IMG/VR virus record: IMGVR_UViG_3300046535_000487
Span: 1 to 23,966 of that record
Length of the DNA: 23,966 nt
Source of the DNA: a virus
Direction: 5' to 3' (one strand)
Position 1 is the stretch's first letter, and each line of letters opens with the position of its first letter. This document shows positions 1-7,975 of this stretch, in pieces. Below the pieces are notes generated by a model. It was not told where the DNA came from. It saw only the letters and a list, made by a program, of their open reading frames with translations, and did not search any database. Made by a program: the position numbers and the translations under genes.

Positions 1-16
1 CGAGAGTTAACAATCA

Positions 17-38
17 CGCTAAAGTACACGCGCTAAAG
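17..38 (+). repeat. Direct repeat CGCTAAAG x2 before the terminase gene
   Basis: CGCTAAAG occurs at 17-24 and again at 31-38, 14 bases apart, just before the terminase start at 49. The second copy, followed by GG, overlaps the only purine-rich ribosome-binding-like stretch (AAAGGG at 35-40). The position suits a packaging or regulatory site, but two 8-mers are weak evidence and no function can be assigned. Confidence 0.3.
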
Positions 39-48
39 GGTTTATTCA

Positions 49-1893
49 ATGGCTGAGGCGTTAGAGCCCGTCCCGACACGCAAAACGGGACGCCCGCGTG
101 TGCCGAAGGCCGAAAAGGACGCCCGCGGGTATACGCAGGCACCGGGCCGAGAACCGGGCGAGAAGGCACCAGGACGCCGTAGGAACCGCGTACCGAAGGC
201 GCCCGCACCTCGGGCCTTCACCACGATCGCGCGCGCCTATATGGCCGATATCGCGGCCGGGACGGTTCCGGCGTGTAAGTGGGTCAAATTGGCGGTCGAA
301 CGGCAACGGGCCGACCTCGAGCGGGCGAGCGATCCGGCCTGGCCGTATGCCTGGAGCGAGGCCGAGGCGGCGGCCGTCTGCGCGTTTGTCGAGCGCCTCC
401 CGCACGTCGAGGGCCGTTGGACGTCGCCGCTGATCCGGCTCGAGCCGGCCCAGGTGTTTTTGCTGTCGACGTTGTTTGGCTGGCGCCTGAAGGCGGATCC
501 GCGGCGCCGGCGGTTTACCGCGCTCTATTGGGAGCTCGGGCGCAAGGGCGCGAAAAGTACGCTGATGGCCGGGATCGCGCTGTATCACCTCCTGGCCGAG
601 GACGAGCCCGGGCCGACGGTGATCTGCGGGGCGACGACGGGATCGCAGGCGCGGATCGTGTTTGGGATCGCGCAACAGATGATCACGCGCTCGGCCTTTC
701 TGCGGGGCAAGGGCCTGCGGTCGTTTGTGAACGCGATCTGCCTGATGCCCGACGGGCACCAGACGATCGGCGGGATGCGCCCGATCAACGCGAAGGCCTC
801 GACGCAGGACGGGCTGAACCCGTCGCTGATCGTGCTCGACGAGAGTCACGCCCAGACGTTCGAGCTCCATGACGTGCTGAAAAGCGCCCAGGGCGCGCGC
901 GCGAACCCGCTCCTCCTGTGCCCGACGACGGCGGGGTACAACCAACTCTCGATCGGGTTCGCCCTGCGGACGACCGTCACCAAGATCCTCGAGCGCGTCG
1001 TCGACGCCGAGCACCTCCTCGGTATGATCTACACGCTCGACGAGGGCGACGACTGGCGCGACGAGCGCCTCTGGATCAAGGCGAACCCGCTGATCGGCGT
1101 GACGCCGACGCTCGACTATATGCGGCGGTATTGTCTCGACGCGCAACAGACGCCCGGCCTCGAGGGCGAATTCAAAGTGAAATGCTGCTCGATGTGGGCG
1201 ACGGCGGGCGCGGCCTGGCTGAGTATGTCGCATTGGGAGGCCTGCACGGATCGCGCGCTGCGCCTCGAGCAGTTTGTCGGGCGCCCGTGCTGGATCGGGG
1301 CCGACCTGGCGCAACTCGACGACCTCGCGGCCGTCGCGTACGTGTTCGAGGACGAGGATCGGCTCGTCGCCTTCGTCACCTGTTACCTCCCGGCCGACGT
1401 CGTGCTCGAGCGGGCGCGGGCCGTGCCCGAGTATCGCCTCTGGAACGAGCGCGGCGAGCTCGTCCTCACGTCGGGCACGATGATCGATTTTGCGCGGATC
1501 GAGGCCGACATTCGCCTCGCCTGTACGCGGTTCGCCGTGAAGGATATTTGCTTCGACCAATTCGGATCGGTGCAGATGATGGGATCGTTGTTTAACTCGG
1601 GCTATCCGGCGCGCTCGGAGCAAAAGAACCCGAAGTCGACGACGCCGCCGGCGCGCGAGCTCGAGGCCCGCGTGAAGCATGGCCGCTTTCGGCACGACGG
1701 GAACACCTGCCTGAAGTGGCAAGCCTCGAACGCCGTCGTGCGGCGGGGCACCGACGATACGATCCTGCCGCAAAAGGAGCGCGTCGACTCGCCGAACAAG
1801 ATCGACGCGATCGACGCGCTGCTCCTCGCGATCGGCGGCTACCTGCGCGCGCAAGAGGCGACACCGGCGTATAACATGCTGGTCATGGGATGA
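49..1893 (+). CDS. terL: Phage terminase large subunit (TerL)
   Basis: ATPase and nuclease of the DNA-packaging motor, acting at the portal of the empty prohead. The protein has 614 residues. A Walker A variant GRKGAKST lies at 164-171 (the usual form is GRKNGKST), Walker B LIVLDES at 260-266 with D264/E265, and a CPTTAG coupling motif at 291-296. The C-terminal nuclease acids are visible as IGADLAQ (D419), ICFDQFG (D503) and KIDAID (D586, D589). Order and spacing match the Terminase_1 family. The first 60 or so residues are an additional very basic Pro/Arg-rich segment with TGRPR, like an AT hook. The start at 49 has AAAGGG 8 bases upstream. No separate small terminase is recognisable next to it, although the sequence before position 1 is not visible. 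The stop overlaps the next gene as ATGA. Confidence 0.96.
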   Translation: MAEALEPVPTRKTGRPRVPKAEKDARGYTQAPGREPGEKAPGRRRNRVPKAPAPRAFTTIARAYMADIAAGTVPACKWVKLAVERQRADLERASDPAWPYAWSEAEAAAVCAFVERLPHVEGRWTSPLIRLEPAQVFLLSTLFGWRLKADPRRRRFTALYWELGRKGAKSTLMAGIALYHLLAEDEPGPTVICGATTGSQARIVFGIAQQMITRSAFLRGKGLRSFVNAICLMPDGHQTIGGMRPINAKASTQDGLNPSLIVLDESHAQTFELHDVLKSAQGARANPLLLCPTTAGYNQLSIGFALRTTVTKILERVVDAEHLLGMIYTLDEGDDWRDERLWIKANPLIGVTPTLDYMRRYCLDAQQTPGLEGEFKVKCCSMWATAGAAWLSMSHWEACTDRALRLEQFVGRPCWIGADLAQLDDLAAVAYVFEDEDRLVAFVTCYLPADVVLERARAVPEYRLWNERGELVLTSGTMIDFARIEADIRLACTRFAVKDICFDQFGSVQMMGSLFNSGYPARSEQKNPKSTTPPARELEARVKHGRFRHDGNTCLKWQASNAVVRRGTDDTILPQKERVDSPNKIDAIDALLLAIGGYLRAQEATPAYNMLVMG

Positions 1894-2069
1894 AACCGCG
1901 AGGACGCCCGCGCCTCGACGCCGGCGACTCGTCCCAAGTGATCTCGGTACGCCTCACGACGAAACAATACGATCGCTTGTGTCGCGAGGCCCGCCGCGGC
2001 GATCTCAGCGTCCCGACGGTGATCCGCCGGGCTCTCGAGCGCGACCTCGATCGCCGACGGCGCGATTAA
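1890..2069 (+). CDS. Small ribbon-helix-helix (Arc/CopG-like) protein
   Basis: A 59-residue protein whose ATG overlaps the terminase stop (ATGA), so it is probably translationally coupled. The N-terminus MKPRGRPRLD is basic. A strand QVISVRLTTKQYDRL (16-30) is followed by two predicted helices ending in VPTVIRRALERDL (41-53), the pattern of ribbon-helix-helix DNA-binding proteins. Such proteins dimerise and read DNA with the paired N-terminal strand. A regulator between terminase and capsid genes could control late expression or take part in packaging-site recognition; nothing in the sequence decides between these. The family assignment rests on pattern only. Confidence 0.75.
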   Translation: MKPRGRPRLDAGDSSQVISVRLTTKQYDRLCREARRGDLSVPTVIRRALERDLDRRRRD

Positions 2070-2122
2070 AGTACTTAAAAATCGACACGGCGCCGCGCCT
2101 CGCGCAAGCTCGACGGCCAACA

Positions 2123-3964
2123 ATGGATCGGGCGTACGCGCTGCTCGAGATCAAGGCCGTCGACCCGGCGCGCCGGCATTTCACCGGGATCGCCTCGACG
2201 CCCGAGCTCGATCGCCAGGGCGATAGCATCGACCCGGCCGGCGTCACCTTCAGCAACCCGATCCCGCTCCTCTTTCACCACGATCAGAAACAACCCGTCG
2301 GGACCGTCACCCTCGCGAAAACCGCGGACGGGATCACCTTCGAGGCCCTGATCCCGTCGATCGACGAGCCGGGCGCGCTGAAAACGCGCACCGATGAGGC
2401 CTGGCATTCGATCAAGGCCGGGATCCTCTCCGGCGTCTCGATCGGGTACCGCGTCGTCGGCGACGGCGTCAAGCACCTCGCCGGCGGCGTCCGGCGCCTC
2501 ACGAATACTGAAATTTTCGAGTTGTCCCTCGTCACGATCCCGGCGAACCGGAACGCCACGATCCTTACCGTTAAATCGCTGGCGGCGACGCCGGCACCGA
2601 AAGCGAGATCCGCTATGGCGAAAACGACAACCGGCGAACACGTCACGAACCTCGAGCACAAGCGCGCCGCGCACGTCGGACGCATGACCGAGATCATGGA
2701 AACCGCCGCGGCCGACGCCGCGACGCTCACCGACGAGGCCGCGACCGAACACGACGAGCTCGGCCTCCAGGTGAAACAGATCGACGCGGATCTCGTGCGC
2801 TGGCGGGAGCTCGACCGGATGCAAGTCGCCGCGGCCGTGCCCGTGCCCGAGACGCCGAAGGGCGGCGGCCTGTTTATCGCCAACCCGCGCCCGGTGATTT
2901 CGGTCAAGGCGAACGTCGAGCCCGGGACCGGGTTCATTCGGTACTGCCAGGCGCTCGCGGCCTCGAGGGGCAACGCGATGCAGGCCGTCGAGTATGCCAA
3001 ACGCTGGCACGATTCGACGCCCGAGGTCGAGCTCGTGCTCAAGGCGGCCGTCGCCGCCGGCACGACGACGGACGCGACCTGGGCCGGGCCGCTCGCGCCG
3101 ATCAAGCCGCTCACCGATGAATTTATCGCCTACCTCAGGCCGGCGACGATCCTCGGCCGGATCCCGACGTTTCTGAAGGTACCGTTCAACGTCTCGATCG
3201 CGGCGCAGACTGGCGGCGGGACGTATGGGTGGGTGGGCCAGGGCGCGCCGAAACCCGTCGGCAAACTCGCGTTTGCGACCGTCACCCTCGGGATCACCAA
3301 GTGCGCCGGGATCATCGTGATCACCGAGGAGCTCGCGCGCAATTCGTCACCGGACGCGGAATCGGTGATCCGGCGCGATATGGTCGCAGGGATCGCGCAA
3401 TTCCTGGATCAGCAATTCATTGACCCGGCCGCCGCCGCCGTCGCCGGCGTCTCGCCGGGCTCGGTGACCAACGGCGTCACGCCGATCACGACCGCCGGCT
3501 CGACGCCCGCGAACGCGCGCACCGACATTCAGGCCATGGCGAACGCCATGACGGCGCTCAACATCTCGACGGCCGGCGCCTATTTGATTCTGTCGGAGAG
3601 TAACGCGCTCGCCCTGACGAACGCGCTCAACCCGCTCGGACAACAGTTGTTCCCTGGCATGGCGCAACAGGGCGGGACGATCATGGGCTACCAGGCCGTC
3701 GCCTCGCAGGCCGCCGGCACAACCGTCGCCCTGATCAAGCCCGATCAAATCCTCTACGCCGACGACGGCGGCGTCACGATCGACGTCTCGCGCGAGGCCT
3801 CGCTGCAAATGGATTCGGCGCCCATGGCGGTACCCGATGCGACCGTCGTGCTGACAAGCCTCTGGCAGATGAACTACGTCGGCCTGCGCGCCGAGCGGTT
3901 TATCAACTGGAAGAAAGCGCGGACGGGCGTCGTGCAGTACACCGTGGCGACGTATGCCGCCTAA
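2123..3964 (+). CDS. Prohead protease-major capsid protein fusion (HK97 fold)
   Basis: A 613-residue polyprotein combining three functions that are usually two genes. Residues 1-155 are an S78-type prohead protease: the His region is LLFHHDQ (H52/H53), the Ser region is ILSGVSIGYR (S103/S106), followed by FELSLVTIPANR. Residues 170-232 are charged and predicted helical, as expected for the HK97 delta/scaffold domain. From about 245 to the end is an HK97-fold capsid protein with the conserved hinge around FKVPFNVSIAAQTGG and a late ALTNALNPLGQ segment. I chose ATG 2123 because protease homology begins at once and the 48 codons upstream lack it. An in-frame ATG at 2615 (residue 165, MAKTTTGEH) lies at the protease-scaffold junction and could start a separate 449-residue capsid precursor. 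A 53-base gap precedes the gene. Confidence 0.93.
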   Translation: MDRAYALLEIKAVDPARRHFTGIASTPELDRQGDSIDPAGVTFSNPIPLLFHHDQKQPVGTVTLAKTADGITFEALIPSIDEPGALKTRTDEAWHSIKAGILSGVSIGYRVVGDGVKHLAGGVRRLTNTEIFELSLVTIPANRNATILTVKSLAATPAPKARSAMAKTTTGEHVTNLEHKRAAHVGRMTEIMETAAADAATLTDEAATEHDELGLQVKQIDADLVRWRELDRMQVAAAVPVPETPKGGGLFIANPRPVISVKANVEPGTGFIRYCQALAASRGNAMQAVEYAKRWHDSTPEVELVLKAAVAAGTTTDATWAGPLAPIKPLTDEFIAYLRPATILGRIPTFLKVPFNVSIAAQTGGGTYGWVGQGAPKPVGKLAFATVTLGITKCAGIIVITEELARNSSPDAESVIRRDMVAGIAQFLDQQFIDPAAAAVAGVSPGSVTNGVTPITTAGSTPANARTDIQAMANAMTALNISTAGAYLILSESNALALTNALNPLGQQLFPGMAQQGGTIMGYQAVASQAAGTTVALIKPDQILYADDGGVTIDVSREASLQMDSAPMAVPDATVVLTSLWQMNYVGLRAERFINWKKARTGVVQYTVATYAA

Positions 3965-4175
3965 ACGTATGACCGTCCTGCGGGACGGGTATTTCGACGG
4001 CGCGTACCGGCGGCCGGGCGACGTGATCGAGGTCGAGGAGGCCTGGGTCGAGTCGCTCGAGCAGGCGCGGTTTGCAGAGGGGGAGTCATGGCCGGCGAAT
4101 CGATCAACGTCACCGCGCGCACCTATCACACCGAAAACGGCGTCGCCCATGCCGAGGGAGAAACCTACGCCGTAA
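3954..4175 (+). CDS. Small hypothetical head-region protein
   Basis: A 73-residue protein starting inside the capsid gene (11-base overlap); a second in-frame ATG at 3969 is an alternative start. The recognisable part is the first 45 residues, with a short beta-like segment DGYFDGAYRRPGDVIEVEE, similar in style to small phage proteins encoded just after the capsid gene. The last 29 codons overlap the next gene, which has a strong ribosome-binding site inside this one, so the C-terminal tail may be unimportant. Function unknown; a head decoration or completion role is a guess from position. Confidence 0.6.
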   Translation: MPPKRMTVLRDGYFDGAYRRPGDVIEVEEAWVESLEQARFAEGESWPANRSTSPRAPITPKTASPMPREKPTP

Positions 4176-4459
4176 CCGATCGCGTCCTCGCCGAAACGCT
4201 GCGCGGGATCGGGTTCGTCTCGATCGAGGGCTGGACGGACGCGCCGCCGCCTGAGTCGCTACCGGCGACCGGCGCGACGGCGGGCACACCCGGCACGTTT
4301 ACGCCGGCGGGGTGCGTGATCCCGGCGACGCTCGCCGCCATGACGGGCCTGGCGGCGACGCCCGCGACGGCCTGGACGACCGGCGAATCCGTCGTCCTCG
4401 GCGACGCGAGCGAGGCCTCCTGGGACGGGACCGCCTGGATCGCGGGGCCGGCCGCCTAG
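4088..4459 (+). CDS. Small head-associated protein with C-terminal shared module
   Basis: A 123-residue protein preceded by a strong ribosome-binding sequence (AGAGGGGGAG, ending 2-3 bases before the ATG). Residues 8-46 form a small domain (RTYHTENGVAHAEGETYAV) resembling the preceding gene product in size and pattern. A Pro/Thr/Gly linker follows at 52-70. Residues 71-122 are a beta-type module that recurs, about 32 of 52 positions identical by eye, at the C-terminus of the tail tube protein at 7379-7975. Modules hung on the ends of head and tube proteins are often surface-exposed decorations. The domain was recognised by internal comparison; the exact function is unknown. Confidence 0.72.
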   Translation: MAGESINVTARTYHTENGVAHAEGETYAVTDRVLAETLRGIGFVSIEGWTDAPPPESLPATGATAGTPGTFTPAGCVIPATLAAMTGLAATPATAWTTGESVVLGDASEASWDGTAWIAGPAA

Positions 4460-4462
4460 GCT

Positions 4463-5812
4463 ATGGGGATCCTCGACGCGATGCGCGCGCGCCTCTCGCG
4501 GTCGAGTGCGGCCGCGACGCCGGCGGCGAGCGCCGGGTCGGGCGCCTGGTACCCGATCGTGCACGAGCCGTATCCGGGCGCCTGGCAGAACAACGACGCG
4601 CTCGTCCTCGACACGCCGCTCAGCAATCCAACGGTGTTTCGGTGTATCTCGCTGATCAGTGGCGATATCGCGAAAACGCCGCTCAACCTCGTCGCGCTCG
4701 ACGACGACGGGATCTGGACCGAGACGACGTCGCCGGCCTTTTCGCCCGTCCTCACCAAACCGAACCGCTACCAGACGATCGGGCAGTTTCTCGAGCAGTG
4801 GACGATCTCGAAATTGCTCTATGGGAACACGTACGTCCTGAAGGATCGCGATCTGCGCGGCGTCGTCGTCGCGCTCTATGTGCTCGATCCGCGCATGGTC
4901 AAGCCGCTCGTCGCGCCCGATGGCGCCGTGTTCTATCAACTCTCGCCGAACCTCCTGGCCGGCCTGCCGAACGGCGAGCTCGGCGTCCCGGCGCGGGAGA
5001 TGATCCACGATCGCTGGAATTGCGCCTATCACCCGCTGGTCGGGATCTCGCCGCTCTATGCCTGCGGCGCGCAGGCGAACCTCGCGAACCTGATCGGCAA
5101 CTCACAGATTAATTTTTTCACCGCCGGCGGCCGGCCCTCGGGCCTCCTCGTCGCGCCCACCGAGATCGACGAGAAAACCGCCGCGCGCCTCTCGGCGACC
5201 TGGCACGGCCTCGGGCCCGGGAAGACCGCCGTCGTCGGCTACGGCATGAAGTACCAGGATATCGGGACGAGCGCCGTCGACTCGCAACTGACGACGCAAT
5301 CCGATCAGGCGACCGCGATGATCGCCGGCTGTTTCGGCGTCCCGATCTCCTACGTCGACTCGAGCAAGCAACCGCCCTACGCGAACAGCGAAGCGACGCA
5401 GTTGCAGTATCAGAGTCAATGCTTGCAGGTGCATATGACGGCGCTCGAGTGCGCCCTCGACGAGGGGCTCGAGCTCCCGGCGCCGTACGGGACCGAATTT
5501 GATATCGACGCCTTGATCTGGATGGATACGGCGACGCGCACCAAGGCCGCGCACGATACGATCATGGCCGGCGTCCTGTCGCCGAACGAGGCGCGCCTCA
5601 AGTACTTCGGCCTCGGGCCCGTCGACGGCGGCGAGACGCCGTACCTCCAACAGCAAATGTACAGCCTGGCGGCGCTCGCGGGCCGGGATCCCGCGGCACC
5701 GAACGCCATGTCGGCGCCTGCGGCCCCTGCGCCGTCGCCCGAGCCCGCGGCGTCGCCAGATCCCACCGAGCAACAAGTCGCCGCCGCGATCGGCGAGCTC
5801 GCGAAGGCCTGA
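4463..5812 (+). CDS. Phage portal protein
   Basis: A 449-residue HK97-type portal (Phage_portal family), the dodecameric ring at one vertex through which DNA enters and leaves. Family features include the early NPTVFRCISLISGDIAKTPL segment (about 53-72), a central LLYGNTYVLKDRD (about 115-127), IHDRWNCAYHPLVGISPL (about 181-198), FFTAGGRPSG (about 218-227), and the C-terminal AMIAGCFGVPISYVD helix region (about 284-298). The tail is Ala/Pro-rich. The gene follows the capsid gene rather than lying between terminase and protease as in HK97, an altered module order. It is separated by only 3 bases from the preceding gene and 2 bases from the next. Confidence 0.94.
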   Translation: MGILDAMRARLSRSSAAATPAASAGSGAWYPIVHEPYPGAWQNNDALVLDTPLSNPTVFRCISLISGDIAKTPLNLVALDDDGIWTETTSPAFSPVLTKPNRYQTIGQFLEQWTISKLLYGNTYVLKDRDLRGVVVALYVLDPRMVKPLVAPDGAVFYQLSPNLLAGLPNGELGVPAREMIHDRWNCAYHPLVGISPLYACGAQANLANLIGNSQINFFTAGGRPSGLLVAPTEIDEKTAARLSATWHGLGPGKTAVVGYGMKYQDIGTSAVDSQLTTQSDQATAMIAGCFGVPISYVDSSKQPPYANSEATQLQYQSQCLQVHMTALECALDEGLELPAPYGTEFDIDALIWMDTATRTKAAHDTIMAGVLSPNEARLKYFGLGPVDGGETPYLQQQMYSLAALAGRDPAAPNAMSAPAAPAPSPEPAASPDPTEQQVAAAIGELAKA

Positions 5813-5814
5813 GC

Positions 5815-6168
5815 ATGACGCCACTGGATTTCTCCCGCGTCACCCTCGCCGGCCCGCTCTGGACGGTCGACGAGGTCAAACCGCATTTACGGATCCGCGA
5901 TGCCGATCACGATGCCGATATCGGGCAAAAACTCGACGCCGCCGAGGAGGCGATCGTCGCGTATCTCAAAACCGCGGCCGATCCGACGTGGGATGCGGAC
6001 ACGGCGCCGCTCGCCGTCAAACATGCGGTCCTCCTCCTGACGACGCACCTGTACGAACACCGCGGCGACGATATGAACCCGAGCGCGTCCGGCTCGACGC
6101 CCGACGCCGACGTCTGGGCCGCGATCGGGCGCCTGCTCGCGATGTATCGGGATCCGACACTGGCATGA
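5815..6168 (+). CDS. Head-tail connector protein (gp6-like)
   Basis: A 117-residue protein with the pattern of the HK97 gp6 / phage_connect family, the adaptor ring stacked under the portal. It shows WTVDEVKPHLRIRDADHDADI followed by a helix with a VAYLKTAAD core, then a second helix AVKHAVLLLTTHLYEHRGD (about 62-80), the usual family layout in which short DNA-tail gateway helices bind the portal. It begins 2 bases after the portal stop and overlaps the next gene as ATGA. Family assignment by pattern and position. Confidence 0.85.
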   Translation: MTPLDFSRVTLAGPLWTVDEVKPHLRIRDADHDADIGQKLDAAEEAIVAYLKTAADPTWDADTAPLAVKHAVLLLTTHLYEHRGDDMNPSASGSTPDADVWAAIGRLLAMYRDPTLA

Positions 6169-6509
6169 GCGCGATCGGCCAGGCCCGGCACGTCGTCACC
6201 CTCGAGAACCCGGGCGATCCCGCGCCCGACGGCGACGGCGGGTATACGGAAACCTTCGCGCCGCTCGATCCGGCGTCCTGGGATTGCGCGATCACGCCGG
6301 CCTCGCAACGTCTGCGGACGCTCGAGACGCTCGCCTCGGCGACCGTGCTGGCGCAGGCGACGCACGTCCTGACAGGCCGCTATCACCCCGGGATCACGAT
6401 CGAGACGCGCCTCACGTTCAATGGCCGCCGGTTCAATGTGATCAACGTCGCCAACGTCGAGGAGCGCGGGATCGAGACGCAACTGCTCGCCGTCGAGGTG
6501 CTCACCTAG
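6165..6509 (+). CDS. Head closure protein (SPP1 gp16 / Phage_H_T_join type)
   Basis: A 114-residue beta-rich protein. ATG at 6165 overlaps the previous stop and begins MSAIGQARHVVTLENPGD. The pattern of an early strand RHVVTLENP, then YTETFAPLDPASWDCAI and a late ITIETRLTFNGRRFNVINVANVEER fits the head-tail joining family that plugs the connector after packaging. The longer upstream reading frame in this phase lies inside the connector gene and is not used. The stop shares one base with the GTG of the next gene. Confidence 0.83.
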   Translation: MSAIGQARHVVTLENPGDPAPDGDGGYTETFAPLDPASWDCAITPASQRLRTLETLASATVLAQATHVLTGRYHPGITIETRLTFNGRRFNVINVANVEERGIETQLLAVEVLT

Positions 6510-6946
6510 TGGCCTCCGTCACCTGGGATGGCATGGACGAGCTCCAGGCCGTGCTCGAGGCCCTCCCGCAGGATCTCGGCGACGCCGGCGCGATGATCGC
6601 GCGCGAATCGGCCGAGCAAGCGGCGAAGGCGATCAAGGCCGCCTACCCCTATCGCGACGACGTGACGCACAAGGCCTACGCGGCGAAGGGCTGGCCGGCG
6701 CACCTGCGCGACGGCGTGATCGTGCGCGAGAAGGCCCTCCCGCTCGGCCTGCGCGTCTGGGTGCTCAATACGTCGCCGTATGCGTACGCCTACGAGAGCG
6801 GCCGGCGCCGCGGCCGGCATGGGACGACGCCGGCGCGGCCCACGTTTATCCCGATCCGCGAGCGATACCTGCGCGATATGAACGAGCTCCTCAAGCGGCT
6901 GCTCGAGGAGCGCGGGCTGAAGGTGAGCGGCGATGCCCAAGCCTGA
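6509..6946 (+). CDS. HK97 gp10-like head-tail joining protein
   Basis: A 145-residue protein starting with GTG at 6509 that shares its first base with the previous stop (TAGTG); the first ATG would be at 6533. An opening MDELQAVLEALPQDLGDAG helix, a central YRDDVTHKAYAAKGWPAHLRDG and a late YAYESGRR...RPTFIPIRERY section are typical of the gp10 family, where the last motif normally reads HPFMRPA or similar. These proteins act at the head-tail interface or early in tail assembly. The C-terminus overlaps the next gene by 14 bases. Confidence 0.82.
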   Translation: MASVTWDGMDELQAVLEALPQDLGDAGAMIARESAEQAAKAIKAAYPYRDDVTHKAYAAKGWPAHLRDGVIVREKALPLGLRVWVLNTSPYAYAYESGRRRGRHGTTPARPTFIPIRERYLRDMNELLKRLLEERGLKVSGDAQA

Positions 6947-7361
6947 GAGCTCGGCGATCGAGGCCGCGATCGTGACGCTGCTGAACAACGACGCGACGCT
7001 CCAGGCGCTCGCGCCCGACGGCGTGTACTTCGCCGAGGCGCCGCCGAACGCGCAACGGTTTGTGATCGTCGCCCTGGCCGACGCGATCGACTCGGCGACG
7101 TACGACGCCGGCCGCGCCTTCGAGGACAAGCTCTATACCGTCGTCGCGAAAATGCTCTCGACGGCCGGCGGCGATAGCAAAGGCGCGGCGGCGCGGATCG
7201 ACGCCGTGCTCGAGGACGCCGCGCTCACCGTCGCGGGGTACGCCGACGTCCGGGCGCGCCGCGAACGGCCGATCCATGAGACCGACGTCGATCCCGTCGA
7301 TCCCTCGCTCCGCTGGTTGCACCGCGGCGGCGAATATCGCGTACACGCAGCTATCACCTAA
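6933..7361 (+). CDS. Tail terminator / tail completion protein (DUF3168-like)
   Basis: A 142-residue protein in the position where HK97-like phages encode the tail terminator that caps the growing tube and joins it to the head. The helix SSAIEAAIVTLLNNDATLQAL is followed by DGVYFAEAPPNAQRFVIVAL, then YTVVAKML and a helix AAARIDAVLEDAALTV, then a closing beta section with GGEYRVHAAI. This alpha-beta order matches the DUF3168/gpU-like group. It overlaps the gp10-like gene. The 17-base gap to the tube gene contains GAGGCGAGGA, a plausible ribosome-binding site. Confidence 0.82.
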   Translation: MPKPESSAIEAAIVTLLNNDATLQALAPDGVYFAEAPPNAQRFVIVALADAIDSATYDAGRAFEDKLYTVVAKMLSTAGGDSKGAAARIDAVLEDAALTVAGYADVRARRERPIHETDVDPVDPSLRWLHRGGEYRVHAAIT

Positions 7362-7378
7362 CACGAGGCGAGGAACTT

Positions 7379-7975
7379 ATGAGCATCAAAACCGGCCGCT
7401 ATGGAAAGGTGTCGTGGGATCCGCTCGGCGGGTCCGCGCTCGTCCAGATCATCTCGATCAACTCGTGGAAGGGCTCGTTTAAGACCGATTTCGAGGACGT
7501 CTCCTGTTTCGGGGATACGAACAAGGTCTATATCCCGGGCCTCATGGATATCTCGGGCACGTTCGCCGGGTTCTGGAACTCGAGCGAGCTCGCGCTGTTC
7601 AAAGCGGCGATGAGTCCGACGCCGGGCACCTTGCAACTGATGCCGAACGCGAACGAGTCCGCGTTCTTTTGGCAGGGGCCCGCGTACATGGGCGCCGATA
7701 TCGATTGCAGCATGAACGCGCCGAAAGTGTCGGGCGATTTCAAGGCGGCCGGATCGTGGTCGGTTCCGGGCCAGGTGGTCGCGACGGGCGCCGGGCCGGG
7801 CACCGGGAACGGCTCGTATACCCCGGCGGGCGCGACGCCGCCGGCGAACCTCGCCGCGCTCGCGACCGTCGTCGCGAATCCGGCGACGGCCTGGACGGTC
7901 GGCCAATTCGTCGTGCTCGCCGACGGCAGCAAGGCGCACTGGACGGGCACGGCCTGGGCCGCCGGGCCGGCGTAG
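7379..7975 (+). CDS. Major tail tube protein with C-terminal decoration module
   Basis: A 198-residue tube subunit. Residues 1-135 carry tube-type beta structure (ISINSWKGSFKTDFEDVSCFGD; KVYIPGLMDISGTFAGFW), similar in pattern to TP901-1-like major tail proteins. After a Gly-rich linker (137-146), residues 147-198 form a separate module that also ends the head protein at 4088-4459. Such C-terminal additions on tube subunits project from the tail surface; Ig-like examples are well known, but this module is not clearly Ig-like. The gene has its own ribosome-binding site, and the next gene starts directly after its stop, consistent with high expression followed by coupling. Confidence 0.87.
   Translation: MSIKTGRYGKVSWDPLGGSALVQIISINSWKGSFKTDFEDVSCFGDTNKVYIPGLMDISGTFAGFWNSSELALFKAAMSPTPGTLQLMPNANESAFFWQGPAYMGADIDCSMNAPKVSGDFKAAGSWSVPGQVVATGAGPGTGNGSYTPAGATPPANLAALATVVANPATAWTVGQFVVLADGSKAHWTGTAWAAGPA

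Noticed and set aside
61-1854. 597-residue minus-strand open frame opposite terminase
   Set aside because: Arg/Pro/Ala/His-rich, no family pattern, exactly antisense to a well-supported gene; typical shadow frame in GC-rich DNA.
1979-2122. N-terminal extension of the protease-capsid frame by 48 codons
   Set aside because: Overlaps the ribbon-helix-helix gene, is Arg/Pro-rich and lacks protease homology; ATG 2123 starts the conserved region.
5988-6164. Upstream extension of the head closure frame
   Set aside because: Shadow of the connector gene; ATG 6165 in an ATGA overlap fits the family start.
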